Positions 17,771 to 26,081 of a stretch of 64,000 bases of DNA are shown here, one piece after another. Source of the stretch: Streptomyces marokkonensis (GTDB lineage Bacteria; Actinomycetota; Actinomycetes; Streptomycetales; Streptomycetaceae); NCBI RefSeq assembly GCF_008312835.1, contig NZ_VSKS01000003.1, positions 248,001 through 312,000 on the forward strand, in the 5' to 3' direction. Every line of letters starts with the position of its first letter. The stretch's first letter is position 1. The notes below the pieces were generated by a model. That model made no database searches and was not told where the DNA came from. It was given only the letters and a program-made list of their open reading frames with translations. A program made the position numbers and the translations under genes.

Positions 17771-18780
17771 GCTCGCGTCGCTCCTGTCTCGCCGTTCATG
17801 TGCTTGGCCGCGTGGGCCGCTGCCGCCTCCCTGACCCAGGCGCCCTCCTCGTGGGCCCGCCTGCGCCGGGTCAGCCGCTGTTCGTTGCACGGGCCGTTGC
17901 CCTTGAGGACGTCCCAGAACTCCGCCCAGTCGATCGGGCCGAAGTCGTGGTGCCCGCGCTCCTCGTTCCACTTCAGGTCGGGGTCGGGGAGGGTGAGGCC
18001 GAGGGATTCGGCCTGGGGGACGCAGATGTCGACGAAGCGCTGGCGCAGCTCGTCGTTGGAGTGCCGCTTGATCTTCCAGGCCATCGACTGCGCGGAGTGC
18101 TGGGACTCGTCGTCGGGCGGGCCGAACATCATCAGGGACGGCCACCACCAGCGGTCCACCGCGTCCTGTGCCATCGCGTGCTGCTCAGGGGTGCCCTTGC
18201 TGAGGGCCAGCAGCAGTTCGTAGCCCTGGCGCTGGTGGAAGGACTCCTCCTTGCAGATGCGGACCATGGCGCGTGCGTAGGGGCCGTAGGAGCAGCGGCA
18301 CAGAGGCACCTGGTTGGTGATCGCCGCGCCGTCCACGAGCCAGCCGATGGCGCCGACGTCCGCCCAGGTCAGCGTGGGGTAGTTGAAGATCGAGGAGTAC
18401 TTCTGGCGGCCGGAGTGCAGCTTGTCGAGCAGCTCCTCGCGGCTGGTGCCGAGTGTCTCGGCGGCGCTGTAGAGGTAGAGGCCGTGGCCGGCCTCGTCCT
18501 GCACCTTGGCCATCAGGATCGCCTTGCGGCGCAGCGAGGGCGCGCGGGTGATCCAGTTGGCCTCCGGCTGCATGCCGATGATCTCGGAGTGCGCGTGCTG
18601 CGCGATCTGCCGGACGAGCGTGGCCCGGTAGGCGTCCGGCATCCAGTCGCGCGGCTCGATCCGCTCGTCGGCGGCGACCGCCGCGTCGAATACCCGCTCG
18701 TGGCCCGCGGTGTCGTCCGCGTCGGCCCGCGCGTCGAACGCCCGGCCGCCGGCCGTGTCGCGGGCGGCTGCTGTCGCCAT
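17767..18780 (-). CDS. paaA: phenylacetyl-CoA epoxidase catalytic subunit PaaA
   Basis: A 337-residue catalytic subunit of the ring-1,2-epoxidase, which converts phenylacetyl-CoA to its epoxide in the aerobic hybrid pathway. Ferritin-like helices carry the carboxylate/His ligands in [14 protein letters not shown] and in [12 protein letters not shown]. The N-terminal about 35 residues are Asp/Ala-rich and variable. ATG 18780 has AGGGGGA 6 nt upstream. It is the first gene of paaABCDE; a TetR-type palindrome lies 43 bp upstream. Ligase (paaK) and later-pathway genes (paaG, paaZ/J) are not beside this operon; paaN and paaH are 4-5 kb away. Confidence 0.96.
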   Translation of the reverse strand: MATAAARDTAGGRAFDARADADDTAGHERVFDAAVAADERIEPRDWMPDAYRATLVRQIAQHAHSEIIGMQPEANWITRAPSLRRKAILMAKVQDEAGHGLYLYSAAETLGTSREELLDKLHSGRQKYSSIFNYPTLTWADVGAIGWLVDGAAITNQVPLCRCSYGPYARAMVRICKEESFHQRQGYELLLALSKGTPEQHAMAQDAVDRWWWPSLMMFGPPDDESQHSAQSMAWKIKRHSNDELRQRFVDICVPQAESLGLTLPDPDLKWNEERGHHDFGPIDWAEFWDVLKGNGPCNEQRLTRRRRAHEEGAWVREAAAAHAAKHMNGETGATRA

Positions 18781-19095
18781 GAGGTCCCCCTCGACCTGAA
18801 TGCTTCCCGGAGCACGCTCCCGACCGATCGTTCGGTTCGTGCGATTCCATGGTGAGACGGGCGCCGCGAGGTGTCAACCGCTGTGGATAACCTGCGGGTG
18901 CCGTCTGCGGACGACGGTGCCCGGACCGCGATGTGGTGACGGCCACGGAACCGGGGTCCCGAGGGGACTGTGCCCGGGCGGCCGGCGCTGAGTACCGTTC
19001 CGTGCGACGCGGCGGAGCGGACGCGCGGGCGCCTACGGAGCCCTCGCGGCGGGGGCGGAAGCAGTGACGGACCGGGATCGGTGGATCGGGGCGGG
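18781..19095. other. gene-free stretch upstream of paaA and the DUF5819 gene
   Basis: 315 bp between divergent starts. It holds the PaaR-type palindrome at 18823-18836 and a DnaA-box-like TGTGGATAA at 18882-18890 (reverse strand TTATCCACA). The DUF5819-side half is Gly/Arg-codon-like GC-rich sequence with no further clear signal. The DUF5819 frame is open back to 18970, so a longer form would use part of this stretch. Confidence 0.6.
18823..18836. promoter_or_regulatory. PaaR-type operator 1 (paaA promoter)
   Basis: ACCGATCGTTCGGT, perfect 5-bp arms ACCGA/TCGGT around TCGT. It matches the core ACCG-NN-CG-NN-CGGT that I recall for the corynebacterial PaaR repressor. 43 bp before paaA. Confidence 0.75.
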
Positions 19096-20037
19096 ATGAA
19101 CGCGTACGACAAGGGCTCGGACGCCCGGCACGGGCCTGCCGGGCGGGGCGTGCCGGACCCGCGCCCCGCCCCGCCCGGCCCTCTTCCCCCGGCCCGTCCA
19201 CCGGCCCCCGGAACCCCGCCGTCCGGCTCCGCGTGCCCGGCGGACGGCCCACCCGGACCGCACACCCCCGGCACCGGTCCCGAGACCGACACCGGTCCCG
19301 AGCCCGACGCCGGCCCCGAGCCCGACACCGGTCCCGAAGCCCACCCCGGCACCGGAACCGGCTCCGGGACCGGCCCGTCCGCCGGACCCCCTACCGGCGT
19401 CGCCGCCCTCTCCACGCGCTACCGGATCGGCGCCGCGGTGGCGCTCGCGGTCGTCGCCGTCGGGGTCTGCGCGCACCTGGGGCTGACGTTCCTGCACGTC
19501 GCGCCCCTGAACACGGTCAGCAAGCAGCACCGCGAGACGATCGAGAGCTGGATCTACCCGGAGTTCGAGCAGAACTGGAAGCTGTTCGCGCCGAACCCCC
19601 TGCAGCAGAACATCGCCGTGCAGGTGCGCGCCGAGATCCGTACCGCGGACGGGTCGTCACGGACCACCGGCTGGTACGACCTGTCGGCGCAGGACGGGCG
19701 GGCCATCGACGGCAACCCGGCGCCCAGCCACACCCAGCAGAACGAACTGCGCCGCGCCTGGGACTTCTTCGTCTCCACGCACGACGACGACGGCCGCCCG
19801 GTGGGCCTGCGCGGAGCGCTGTCCGAGGCGTACCTGCGCCGGATCACGGTGATGCGCCTCGACCGCGCGGACGCCGCCGGCCCGGACGGCGTCGTCGCGC
19901 GGGTCCAGGTCCGTTCGCGCACCACCAACGTGCCGCCCCCGGACTGGAGCGGGGAGAAGATCTCCACCGCCCCCGCGTACCGGGTCCTGCCCTGGTGGTC
20001 CGTGCCCGAGGACGAGAACCGGGGAGGCATCGGGTGA
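19096..20037 (+). CDS. DUF5819 family membrane-anchored protein
   Basis: A 313-residue protein. About 100 N-terminal residues are Pro/Gly/Thr/Glu-rich low complexity including four 6-residue repeats. One transmembrane helix follows at about 113-133 (AAVALAVVAVGVCAHLGLTF), then an extracytoplasmic domain with the family signature YPEFEQNWKLFAPNP. DUF5819 proteins are found beside HTTM-domain membrane proteins, as here, where the next gene overlaps by 4 nt (GTGA). The pairing resembles SdpA/SdpB, which mature the SdpC toxin in Bacillus; no SdpC-like gene is visible. ATG 19096 was chosen after GGGGCGGG; an earlier GTG-type start at 18970 would add 42 Arg/Gly-rich residues. Confidence 0.78.
   Translation: MNAYDKGSDARHGPAGRGVPDPRPAPPGPLPPARPPAPGTPPSGSACPADGPPGPHTPGTGPETDTGPEPDAGPEPDTGPEAHPGTGTGSGTGPSAGPPTGVAALSTRYRIGAAVALAVVAVGVCAHLGLTFLHVAPLNTVSKQHRETIESWIYPEFEQNWKLFAPNPLQQNIAVQVRAEIRTADGSSRTTGWYDLSAQDGRAIDGNPAPSHTQQNELRRAWDFFVSTHDDDGRPVGLRGALSEAYLRRITVMRLDRADAAGPDGVVARVQVRSRTTNVPPPDWSGEKISTAPAYRVLPWWSVPEDENRGGIG
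19273..19344 (+). repeat. four 18-bp in-frame repeats
   Basis: Four tandem 18-bp units encoding TGPETD, TGPEPD, AGPEPD and TGPEAH in the disordered N-terminal part of the DUF5819 protein. Copies differ at a few positions, so the array is not brand new. Confidence 0.8.
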
Positions 20038-21281
20038 ACCGGCTCCCGTCGGCGCTCTCGCGGGTGATCGCCCGCGTCGCCGACTCCGCGCTCGGCCCCT
20101 GCCAGACCGCCGTGATCCGGATCGGCTTCAGCCTGACCTGGCTGCTGTTCCTGCTGCGCGAGTTCCCCCACCGCCAGGAGCTGTACGGCCCCGACGGGCC
20201 CTGGGAATGGGACCTCGCCGACCAGCTGGTCACGACGAACGACGCCTTCACCGTGCTGCTCTGGTCGGACAGCCGGCTCTGGTTCGAGGCCGTCTACGCG
20301 CTGGCCGTGCTGTGGAGCTTCCTGCTGCTGCTGGGCTGGCGCACCCGCACCATGTCGGTGCTGTTCATGGTGGGCGTGCTGGCACTGCAGAACCGCAGCG
20401 TGTTCATGGGGGACGGCGGCGACAACGTCCTCCACCTGATGTCGATCTACCTGGTGTTCACCCGCTGCGGCCAGGTCTGGTCGCTCGACGCGCGGCGGGC
20501 GCGCCGCTCGGCGCAGGCACGCGCGCGGGGCGAGCGGCCGCGCGACCGGGTCGGGCCGGCCCTGTGGAGCGTGCTCGGTTTCCTGCTGCTCCTGGCCACG
20601 CTGGCGGGCCGGATGGACGGTGACTGGTTCATACCGGCGCTGCTGTGGGCCGTATGGCTCGCGCAGGCGCTGTGGTGGCTGGTCGGCCGTCGCGCGAGGA
20701 CCGGGCAGCCGCGGATCCTGCTGGACGTCGTCGCGAACACCGTGCACAACGGCGCGCTGCTCGTGATCATGGCGGAGGCGTGCCTGATCTACGCCACGGC
20801 CGGGTGGTACAAGGTCCAGGGCTCCCGCTGGCAGGACGGTACCGCGGTCTACTACCCGCTCCACCTGGAGTACTTCTCCCCCTGGCCGGCTCTCGCGGAC
20901 CTGCTGTCGGCCAGCGGCACCCTCGTGATGCTGGTGACCTACGCGACCGTCGCCGTGCAGGTCGCCTTCCCGTTCACGCTGTTCAACCGGCGGGTCAAGA
21001 ACGTCCTGCTGACCTTCATGATTCTCGAGCACGCGGTGATCGCCGTCGTGCTCGGGCTGCCCTTCTTCTCCCTGGCGATGATCGCGGCCGACGCGGTCTT
21101 CCTGCCGACGTCCTTCCTGCGCCGCCTGGGCGACCTGACGGCACGCGCGCGTGGACGACTGCGCCCGCGCCGGGGCGGGCCACCGGTGCCGGGACCGCGC
21201 TCCCCGGCCGACCCCCCTGACGGGGAGGCCCCGCCGAAGGCGGCCCCGGCACCCGGCGCGGTGCCGAGCCCGCGCACGTAG
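20034..21281 (+). CDS. HTTM-domain membrane protein (SdpB / vitamin K-dependent carboxylase-like)
   Basis: A 415-residue polytopic protein with about eight membrane helices. Family features are RIGFSLTWLLFLLREFP, GWRTRTMSVLF, and the Gly/Asp motif MGDGGDNVLHLMSIYL typical of HTTM proteins, which include gamma-glutamyl carboxylase and SdpB. The C-terminal about 45 residues are basic then Pro-rich, probably cytoplasmic. The GTG at 20034 overlaps the DUF5819 stop. Function is unknown; SdpB-like maturation or immunity of a secreted peptide is one possibility. The two proteins very likely act as a complex. Confidence 0.82.
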   Translation: MNRLPSALSRVIARVADSALGPCQTAVIRIGFSLTWLLFLLREFPHRQELYGPDGPWEWDLADQLVTTNDAFTVLLWSDSRLWFEAVYALAVLWSFLLLLGWRTRTMSVLFMVGVLALQNRSVFMGDGGDNVLHLMSIYLVFTRCGQVWSLDARRARRSAQARARGERPRDRVGPALWSVLGFLLLLATLAGRMDGDWFIPALLWAVWLAQALWWLVGRRARTGQPRILLDVVANTVHNGALLVIMAEACLIYATAGWYKVQGSRWQDGTAVYYPLHLEYFSPWPALADLLSASGTLVMLVTYATVAVQVAFPFTLFNRRVKNVLLTFMILEHAVIAVVLGLPFFSLAMIAADAVFLPTSFLRRLGDLTARARGRLRPRRGGPPVPGPRSPADPPDGEAPPKAAPAPGAVPSPRT

Positions 21282-21284
21282 GCT
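21279..21284 (+). promoter_or_regulatory. possible -10 for leaderless methyltransferase mRNA
   Basis: TAGGCT ends 7 nt before the ATG at 21292. No purine-rich ribosome site lies between them. The hexamer overlaps the HTTM stop codon. Confidence 0.45.
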
Positions 21285-21291
21285 GCACGCC

Positions 21292-22077
21292 ATGAACGAC
21301 CCCGCCCGCACCGCCCGGCCCGAGGATCCGGCCGACCCGGTGTCCGCGTGGCGCCGTCTGGCCGGTGGCGCCGTCCTGCTCGACGGATTCCATGCCCTCA
21401 AGCACGCGGTGCGCTTCGGGGCCGAGGTGCCGGTGGCGATCGCCGCGGACCGGGACGCCGCGCTCGCGCTCGCCGACGAGCTGGCCCCGGACGTACGGGA
21501 CGCGCTGGCGGCGCTGCTCACCGAGGTGCCCCGGGGGACGTACGCCGCGCTCGTGCCGCGCCCGCACCCCACCGCCGTGGCCGCCCTGGCCGTACGCCCC
21601 TCCCGCGCGGGCAACCTCGAGAAGCTGGCGCACATCCCGCGCACGGCGCCCGTGGTGGTCCTGGACAACCCGCGCAACCTCGGCAACGCGGGGGCGGTGA
21701 TCCGGCTGGCCGCCGGTCTCGGGGCGACCGGGGTCGTCACCACCGGCACCCTCGACCCCTGGCACCCCACGGTGGTGCGCGGCGGGGCCGGGCTGCACTT
21801 CGCCACCGCCGTGGAGCGGCTGACCGTCGGGGAGCTGCCGCCGGGACCGGTCTTCGCGCTCGATCCGGAGGGCGAGGACATCCGCTCGCTGAAGCTGCCG
21901 GACGAGGCGCTGCTCGCCTTCGGCTCCGAGCGCAGCGGACTCTCGCCCGGGCTGCGGGCGAGGGCCGACCACCTGGTGGCGCTGCCGATGCGCCCCCAGG
22001 TCTCCAGCTACAACCTCGCGACCAGTGTGGCCATGACGCTGTACCACTGGAGCACGACCGGGGGCGCCCCGGCGTAG
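21292..22077 (+). CDS. TrmH/SpoU-family RNA 2'-O-methyltransferase
   Basis: A 261-residue SPOUT methyltransferase. The three family motifs are present: motif 1 NPRNLGNAGAVIR (about 126-138), motif 2 FGSERSGLS, and motif 3 SYNLATSVAMTLY, which form the trefoil knot that binds S-adenosylmethionine. The N-terminal part (about 20-110) is an RNA-binding-type extension. It probably modifies ribose 2'-OH in tRNA or rRNA; the exact target cannot be assigned. Convergent with paaN. Confidence 0.9.
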   Translation: MNDPARTARPEDPADPVSAWRRLAGGAVLLDGFHALKHAVRFGAEVPVAIAADRDAALALADELAPDVRDALAALLTEVPRGTYAALVPRPHPTAVAALAVRPSRAGNLEKLAHIPRTAPVVVLDNPRNLGNAGAVIRLAAGLGATGVVTTGTLDPWHPTVVRGGAGLHFATAVERLTVGELPPGPVFALDPEGEDIRSLKLPDEALLAFGSERSGLSPGLRARADHLVALPMRPQVSSYNLATSVAMTLYHWSTTGGAPA

Positions 22078-22089
22078 CGGCGGGCGGGC

Positions 22090-23781
22090 CTACGCCTCCC
22101 GGCGCACCTCGACCACCCGGAACCGGTTGGCCACGAACGCCCCGTCGCACAGGGCCGCGTTGGCCGCCGGGTTGCCGCCGGAGCCGTGGAAGTCGGAGAA
22201 GGCGGCCGTCTGGTTGACGTACACCCCGCCGGTGAGGTTCAGGGAGAGCTGGGCGGCCTCCTCCAGGCAGACCTCCTGGACGGCCTCCTCGACCTCCGGT
22301 GAGGTCGTGTAGGCGCCGACCGTCATCGCGCCCTTCTCGCGGATCGTGCGCCGCAGCAGCTCCGCCGCGTCGCCGGCCGAGTCGACGGCGACGGCGAAGG
22401 AGACCGGGCCGAAGCACTCGCTCATGTAGGCGGCCTCGGCGTCCGGCTTCGAACCGTCCAGCTTCACGATCACCGGCGTGCGCACCACCGCGCCCGGGAA
22501 CTCCGGGTTGGCGATCTCACGGGAGGCGAGGGCGACCTCGCCGAGCCCGGCGGCGGCCTCCAGGCGGGCCTTGACGTCCGGGTTGACGATCGCGCCCAGC
22601 AGCGCGTTCGCCCGGGCGTCGTCGCCGAGCAGGCCGTCGACCGCCTTGGCGAGGTCCGCGGTGACCTCGTCGAAGGACTTGGGTCCCTGGTCGGTGGTGA
22701 TGCCGTCGCGCGGGATGAGCAGGTTCTGCGGGGTGGTGCACATCTGGCCGCTGTACAGCGACAGGGAGAACGCCAGGTTGGCCAGCATCCCCTTGTAGTC
22801 GCCGGTCGACTCCACGATCACCGAGTTGACGCCGGCCTTCTCGGTGTACACCTGCGCCTGGCGCGCGTTGCTCTCCAGCCAGTCGCCGAACTCCGTGGAG
22901 CCGGTGTAGTCGATGATCCGGATCTCCGGGCGCGTGGCCAGCGTCCTGGCGATGCCCTCGCCGGGCCGCTCGGCGGCCAGCGCCACCAGGTTCGGGTCGA
23001 AGCCGGCCTCGGTGAGCACCTGGCGGGCCATCTGGACGGTGAGCGCGAGCGGCAGCACCGCGCGGGGGTGCGGCTTGACCAGCACCGCGTTGCCGGTGGC
23101 GAGGGAGGCGAACAGGCCCGGGTAGCCGTTCCACGTCGGGAAGGTGTTGCAGCCGATGACCAGGCCGATGCCGCGCGGGACCGGGACGAACCGCTTGGTG
23201 AGCGCGAGCGGGTCGCGCTTGCCCTGCGGCTTGGTCCACTCCGCGGTGTCGGGCGTGCGGATCTGCTCCACGTACGCGTAGGCCACCGCCTCCATGCCGC
23301 GGTCCTGCGCGTGCGGGCCGCCCGCCTGGAACGCCATCATGAACGCCTGGCCGGAGGTGTGCATGACCGCCTGGGCGAACTCCATCGTCCGGTCGCTGAT
23401 CCGCTTGAGGATCTCCAGACAGACCACCGCGCGGGTCTCCGCGCCCGCGTCGCGCCAGTCCCGCATCCCCGACTTCATGGCCGGCAGCAGCTCGTCCAGG
23501 TCCGCGTGCGGGTAGCTCACGCCCAGCTCGATGCCGTACGGGGAGGTCTCGCCGTCCACCCAGCCGTCCGTGCCCGGCTGGCCGAGGTCGAGGCGGGTGC
23601 CGAGCAGGGCGTCGAAGGCGGCCTTGCCCGCCGCCATGTCCAGGCTGCCGTTCTCCCCGTACGCCTTGGGGTGCTCGGGGTGCGGGGACCAGTACGCGCG
23701 CGTGCGGATCGCTTCCAGCGCATGGTCCAGGGTGGGACGGTGCCGGGAGATCAGCTCGTGCGCGGTGAGTTCGGCGGCCAT
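22090..23781 (-). CDS. paaN: PaaN-type aldehyde dehydrogenase
   Basis: A 563-residue aldehyde dehydrogenase-fold protein of the PaaN family associated with phenylacetate degradation. Seen are the NAD-fold segment VLVKPHPRAVLPLALT, the catalytic Cys region SGQMCTTPQN, and the C-terminal GSGGNPAANAALC. It lacks the enoyl-CoA hydratase domain of bifunctional PaaZ, so it would oxidise the ring-opened aldehyde only. ATG 23781 has GAGGAG about 10 nt upstream. It is divergent from paaH with a PaaR-type palindrome between the two. Confidence 0.9.
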   Translation of the reverse strand: MAAELTAHELISRHRPTLDHALEAIRTRAYWSPHPEHPKAYGENGSLDMAAGKAAFDALLGTRLDLGQPGTDGWVDGETSPYGIELGVSYPHADLDELLPAMKSGMRDWRDAGAETRAVVCLEILKRISDRTMEFAQAVMHTSGQAFMMAFQAGGPHAQDRGMEAVAYAYVEQIRTPDTAEWTKPQGKRDPLALTKRFVPVPRGIGLVIGCNTFPTWNGYPGLFASLATGNAVLVKPHPRAVLPLALTVQMARQVLTEAGFDPNLVALAAERPGEGIARTLATRPEIRIIDYTGSTEFGDWLESNARQAQVYTEKAGVNSVIVESTGDYKGMLANLAFSLSLYSGQMCTTPQNLLIPRDGITTDQGPKSFDEVTADLAKAVDGLLGDDARANALLGAIVNPDVKARLEAAAGLGEVALASREIANPEFPGAVVRTPVIVKLDGSKPDAEAAYMSECFGPVSFAVAVDSAGDAAELLRRTIREKGAMTVGAYTTSPEVEEAVQEVCLEEAAQLSLNLTGGVYVNQTAAFSDFHGSGGNPAANAALCDGAFVANRFRVVEVRREA

Positions 23782-23872
23782 GGGGGACCAACTCCTCGTC
23801 TCAGGAGCTCCTCGTCGAGCTCTTGGACCGGTGCGGAAACATAGTCAGGAACGGGCGGTCAGAGTTAGAGTA

Positions 23873-23886
23873 ACCGAACGATCGGT
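23873..23886. promoter_or_regulatory. PaaR-type operator 2 (paaN/paaH promoters)
   Basis: ACCGAACGATCGGT, perfect 5-bp arms ACCGA/TCGGT around ACGA; fits ACCG-NN-CG-NN-CGGT. It lies in the 161-bp divergent gap, 57 bp before paaH and 92 bp before paaN. Confidence 0.78.
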
Positions 23887-23910
23887 CGGGACAAGGGGGT
23901 CCGCCGCATC

Positions 23911-23919
23911 TGTGGACAA
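23911..23919 (-). promoter_or_regulatory. DnaA box (TTGTCCACA)
   Basis: Perfect Streptomyces-type 9-mer on the reverse strand, 25 bp from PaaR-type operator 2 and 24 bp before paaH. Confidence 0.55.
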
Positions 23920-23942
23920 CCCCGTGCGGGAGGATCGCGCAC

Positions 23943-25457
23943 ATGACAGCACTCGACCTCAGCAGTCCCGTGGCCGTCGTCGGCACCGGCACCATGGGCC
24001 AGGGAATCGCCCAGGTCGCGCTGGTCGCGGGCCATCCCGTGCGACTGTACGACGCCGCTCCAGGACGGGCCCGTCAGGCCGCCGACGCGATCGGCGCCCG
24101 GCTCGACCGGCTGGTGGAGAAGGAGCGCCTCACCGCCGACGAGCGGGACGCGGCCCGTGCCCGTCTGCGGCCCGTCGACGAGCTCACCGGGCTCGCCGAC
24201 TGCGCGCTGGTCGTCGAGGCCGTCCTGGAGCGTCTCGACGTCAAGCAGGAGCTGTTCCGCGCGCTGGAGGACGTCGTCCCCGACGACTGCCTGCTCGCCA
24301 CCAACACCTCCTCCCTGTCGGTCACCGCGATCGGCGGCGCCCTGCGGGCGCCGGGCCGCTTCGTGGGCCTGCACTTCTTCAACCCCGCGCCGCTGCTGCC
24401 GCTCGTCGAGGTCGTCTCCGGCTTCGCCACCGACGTCACCTGCGCCACGCGCGCGTACGAGACGGCGCGCGCCTGGGGCAAGACGCCGGTCGCCTGCGCC
24501 GACACCCCGGGCTTCATCGTCAACCGCGTCGCCCGGCCCTTCTACGCCGAGGCCTTCGCGGTGTACGAGTCCCAGGGCGCCGACCCGGCGACCATCGACG
24601 CGGTCCTGCGCGAGTCCGGCGGCTTCCGGATGGGCCCCTTCGAACTGACCGACCTGATCGGTCAGGACGTCAACGAGTCCGTCACCCACTCGGTGTGGCA
24701 GTCCTTCTTCCAGGACGTGCGCTTCACCCCGTCGCTCGCCCAGCGCCGCCTGGTCGAGTCCGGCCGCCTCGGCCGCAAGACCGGACACGGCTGGTACGAC
24801 CACGGCGACGGCGCCGAGCGCCCCGAACCGCACACCGCCGAGCCCGCGGGACCGCCCGCGTACGTCGTCGCCGAGGGCGATCTGGGGCCCGCGTCGGAGC
24901 TGCTCGCCCTGATCCGCGAGGCGGGCATCGAGGTGCGCGAGGAGGACGAGGACAACGGCACCCGCCTGGTGCTGCCCGGCGGCGGCCAGCTGGTGCTCGC
25001 CGACGGCCAGACCTCCGTGGAGTTCCGCGACGTCGTCTACTTCGACCTCGCGCTCGACTACCGCCGGGCCACGCGGATCGCCCTGTCCCACGCCCGGAAC
25101 ACCTCCCCGGCGACCGTCGCCGAGGCGACCGGGCTGTTCCAGGCGCTCGGCAAGAAGGTCAGCGTCATCGGGGACGTCCCCGGCATGATCGTCGCGCGGA
25201 CGGTGGCCCGGATCATCGACCTCGCCCTCGACGCCGTCGCCAAGGGCGTCGCCACCGAGGAGGACGTCGACACCGCGATGCGGCTGGGTGTGAACTACCC
25301 GCTGGGCCCGCTGGAGTGGAGCCGCCGGCTCGGGAGCGGCTGGGCCTGCTCCGTGCTGGACAACCTGCACCAGTGCGACCGGTCCGGCCGCTACGCGCCC
25401 TCCCTCGCCCTGTACCGCCACGCCTACGCCCCGGACAAGCGGGAGGGCACCTCATGA
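23943..25457 (+). CDS. paaH: 3-hydroxyacyl-CoA dehydrogenase PaaH
   Basis: A 504-residue NAD-dependent dehydrogenase. The N-terminal Rossmann domain has GTGTMGQG at 14-21; catalytic-type residues are in NTSSLSV and GLHFFNPAP. Two C-terminal 3HCDH domains follow (about 190-285 and 400-490, the second containing NYPLGPLEW), the PaaH/PaaC long form. It oxidises 3-hydroxyadipyl-CoA late in phenylacetate degradation. The stop overlaps the TetR start (ATGA), so enzyme and regulator are co-translated. GGGAGGA about 7 nt before ATG 23943. Divergent from paaN. Confidence 0.93.
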   Translation: MTALDLSSPVAVVGTGTMGQGIAQVALVAGHPVRLYDAAPGRARQAADAIGARLDRLVEKERLTADERDAARARLRPVDELTGLADCALVVEAVLERLDVKQELFRALEDVVPDDCLLATNTSSLSVTAIGGALRAPGRFVGLHFFNPAPLLPLVEVVSGFATDVTCATRAYETARAWGKTPVACADTPGFIVNRVARPFYAEAFAVYESQGADPATIDAVLRESGGFRMGPFELTDLIGQDVNESVTHSVWQSFFQDVRFTPSLAQRRLVESGRLGRKTGHGWYDHGDGAERPEPHTAEPAGPPAYVVAEGDLGPASELLALIREAGIEVREEDEDNGTRLVLPGGGQLVLADGQTSVEFRDVVYFDLALDYRRATRIALSHARNTSPATVAEATGLFQALGKKVSVIGDVPGMIVARTVARIIDLALDAVAKGVATEEDVDTAMRLGVNYPLGPLEWSRRLGSGWACSVLDNLHQCDRSGRYAPSLALYRHAYAPDKREGTS

Positions 25458-26044
25458 CCACCGCCAGGCGCGACACGTACACCCCGGAGACGCTGCTGTC
25501 CGTGGCCGTCCAGGTGTTCAACGAACGCGGCTACGACGGCACCTCCATGGAGCACCTCTCCAGGGCCGCCGGCATCTCCAAGTCGTCGATCTACCACCAC
25601 GTGGCCGGCAAGGAGGAACTGCTGCGCCGCGCGGTGAGCCGGGCGCTGGACGGGCTCTTCGGCATCCTCGACGAGGAGCAGGCGTGCGCGGGGCGCGCCG
25701 CCGAGCGCCTGGAGTACGTCGTACGGCGCATGGTCGAGGTGCTGATCGCCGAGCTGCCGTACGTGACGCTGCTGCTGCGGGTGCGCGGCAACACGGACAC
25801 CGAGCGGTGGGCGCTGGAGCGGCGGCGCGAGTTCGACCACCGGGTGGCGGCGCTGCTGAAGGCCGCGGCGGCCGACGGGGACGTGCGCGAGGACATAGAG
25901 GTGCGCCTGGTGACCCGGCTGGTCTTCGGGATGATCAACTCGATCGTGGAGTGGTACCGGCCGGACGGGCGCGGCATGAACGAGCGCGAGGTGGCCGACG
26001 CGGTGGCCCAGCTGGCCTTCGGAGGGCTGCGCAAGGCCGTCTGA
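25454..26044 (+). CDS. paaR: TetR-family regulator, PaaR candidate
   Basis: A 196-residue TetR protein. Helix-turn-helix at about 11-57 (TSMEHLSRAAGISKSSIYHHVAGKE region, shown in part) and a C-terminal ligand domain with the TetR_C-type ending NSIVEWYRPDG. It is coupled to paaH by an ATGA overlap. Corynebacterial and Streptomyces PaaR proteins occupy this position and respond to phenylacetyl-CoA. Three ACCGA-N4-TCGGT palindromes in the window (before paaA, before paaN/paaH, before bkdA) are its likely operators. The PaaR name rests on context and operator form; direct binding is not shown by sequence. Confidence 0.8.
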   Translation: MTTARRDTYTPETLLSVAVQVFNERGYDGTSMEHLSRAAGISKSSIYHHVAGKEELLRRAVSRALDGLFGILDEEQACAGRAAERLEYVVRRMVEVLIAELPYVTLLLRVRGNTDTERWALERRREFDHRVAALLKAAAADGDVREDIEVRLVTRLVFGMINSIVEWYRPDGRGMNEREVADAVAQLAFGGLRKAV

Positions 26045-26063
26045 GGCGTCCCGGGGCCGGCCC

Positions 26064-26081
26064 GCGGCGCTCCGGCGCCGC
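26064..26081. terminator. weak hairpin between convergent genes
   Basis: GCGGCGC-TCCG-GCGCCGC, 7-bp stem with 4-nt loop and no T-run, between the TetR and Lrp stops. Possibly a shared terminator. Confidence 0.35.
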
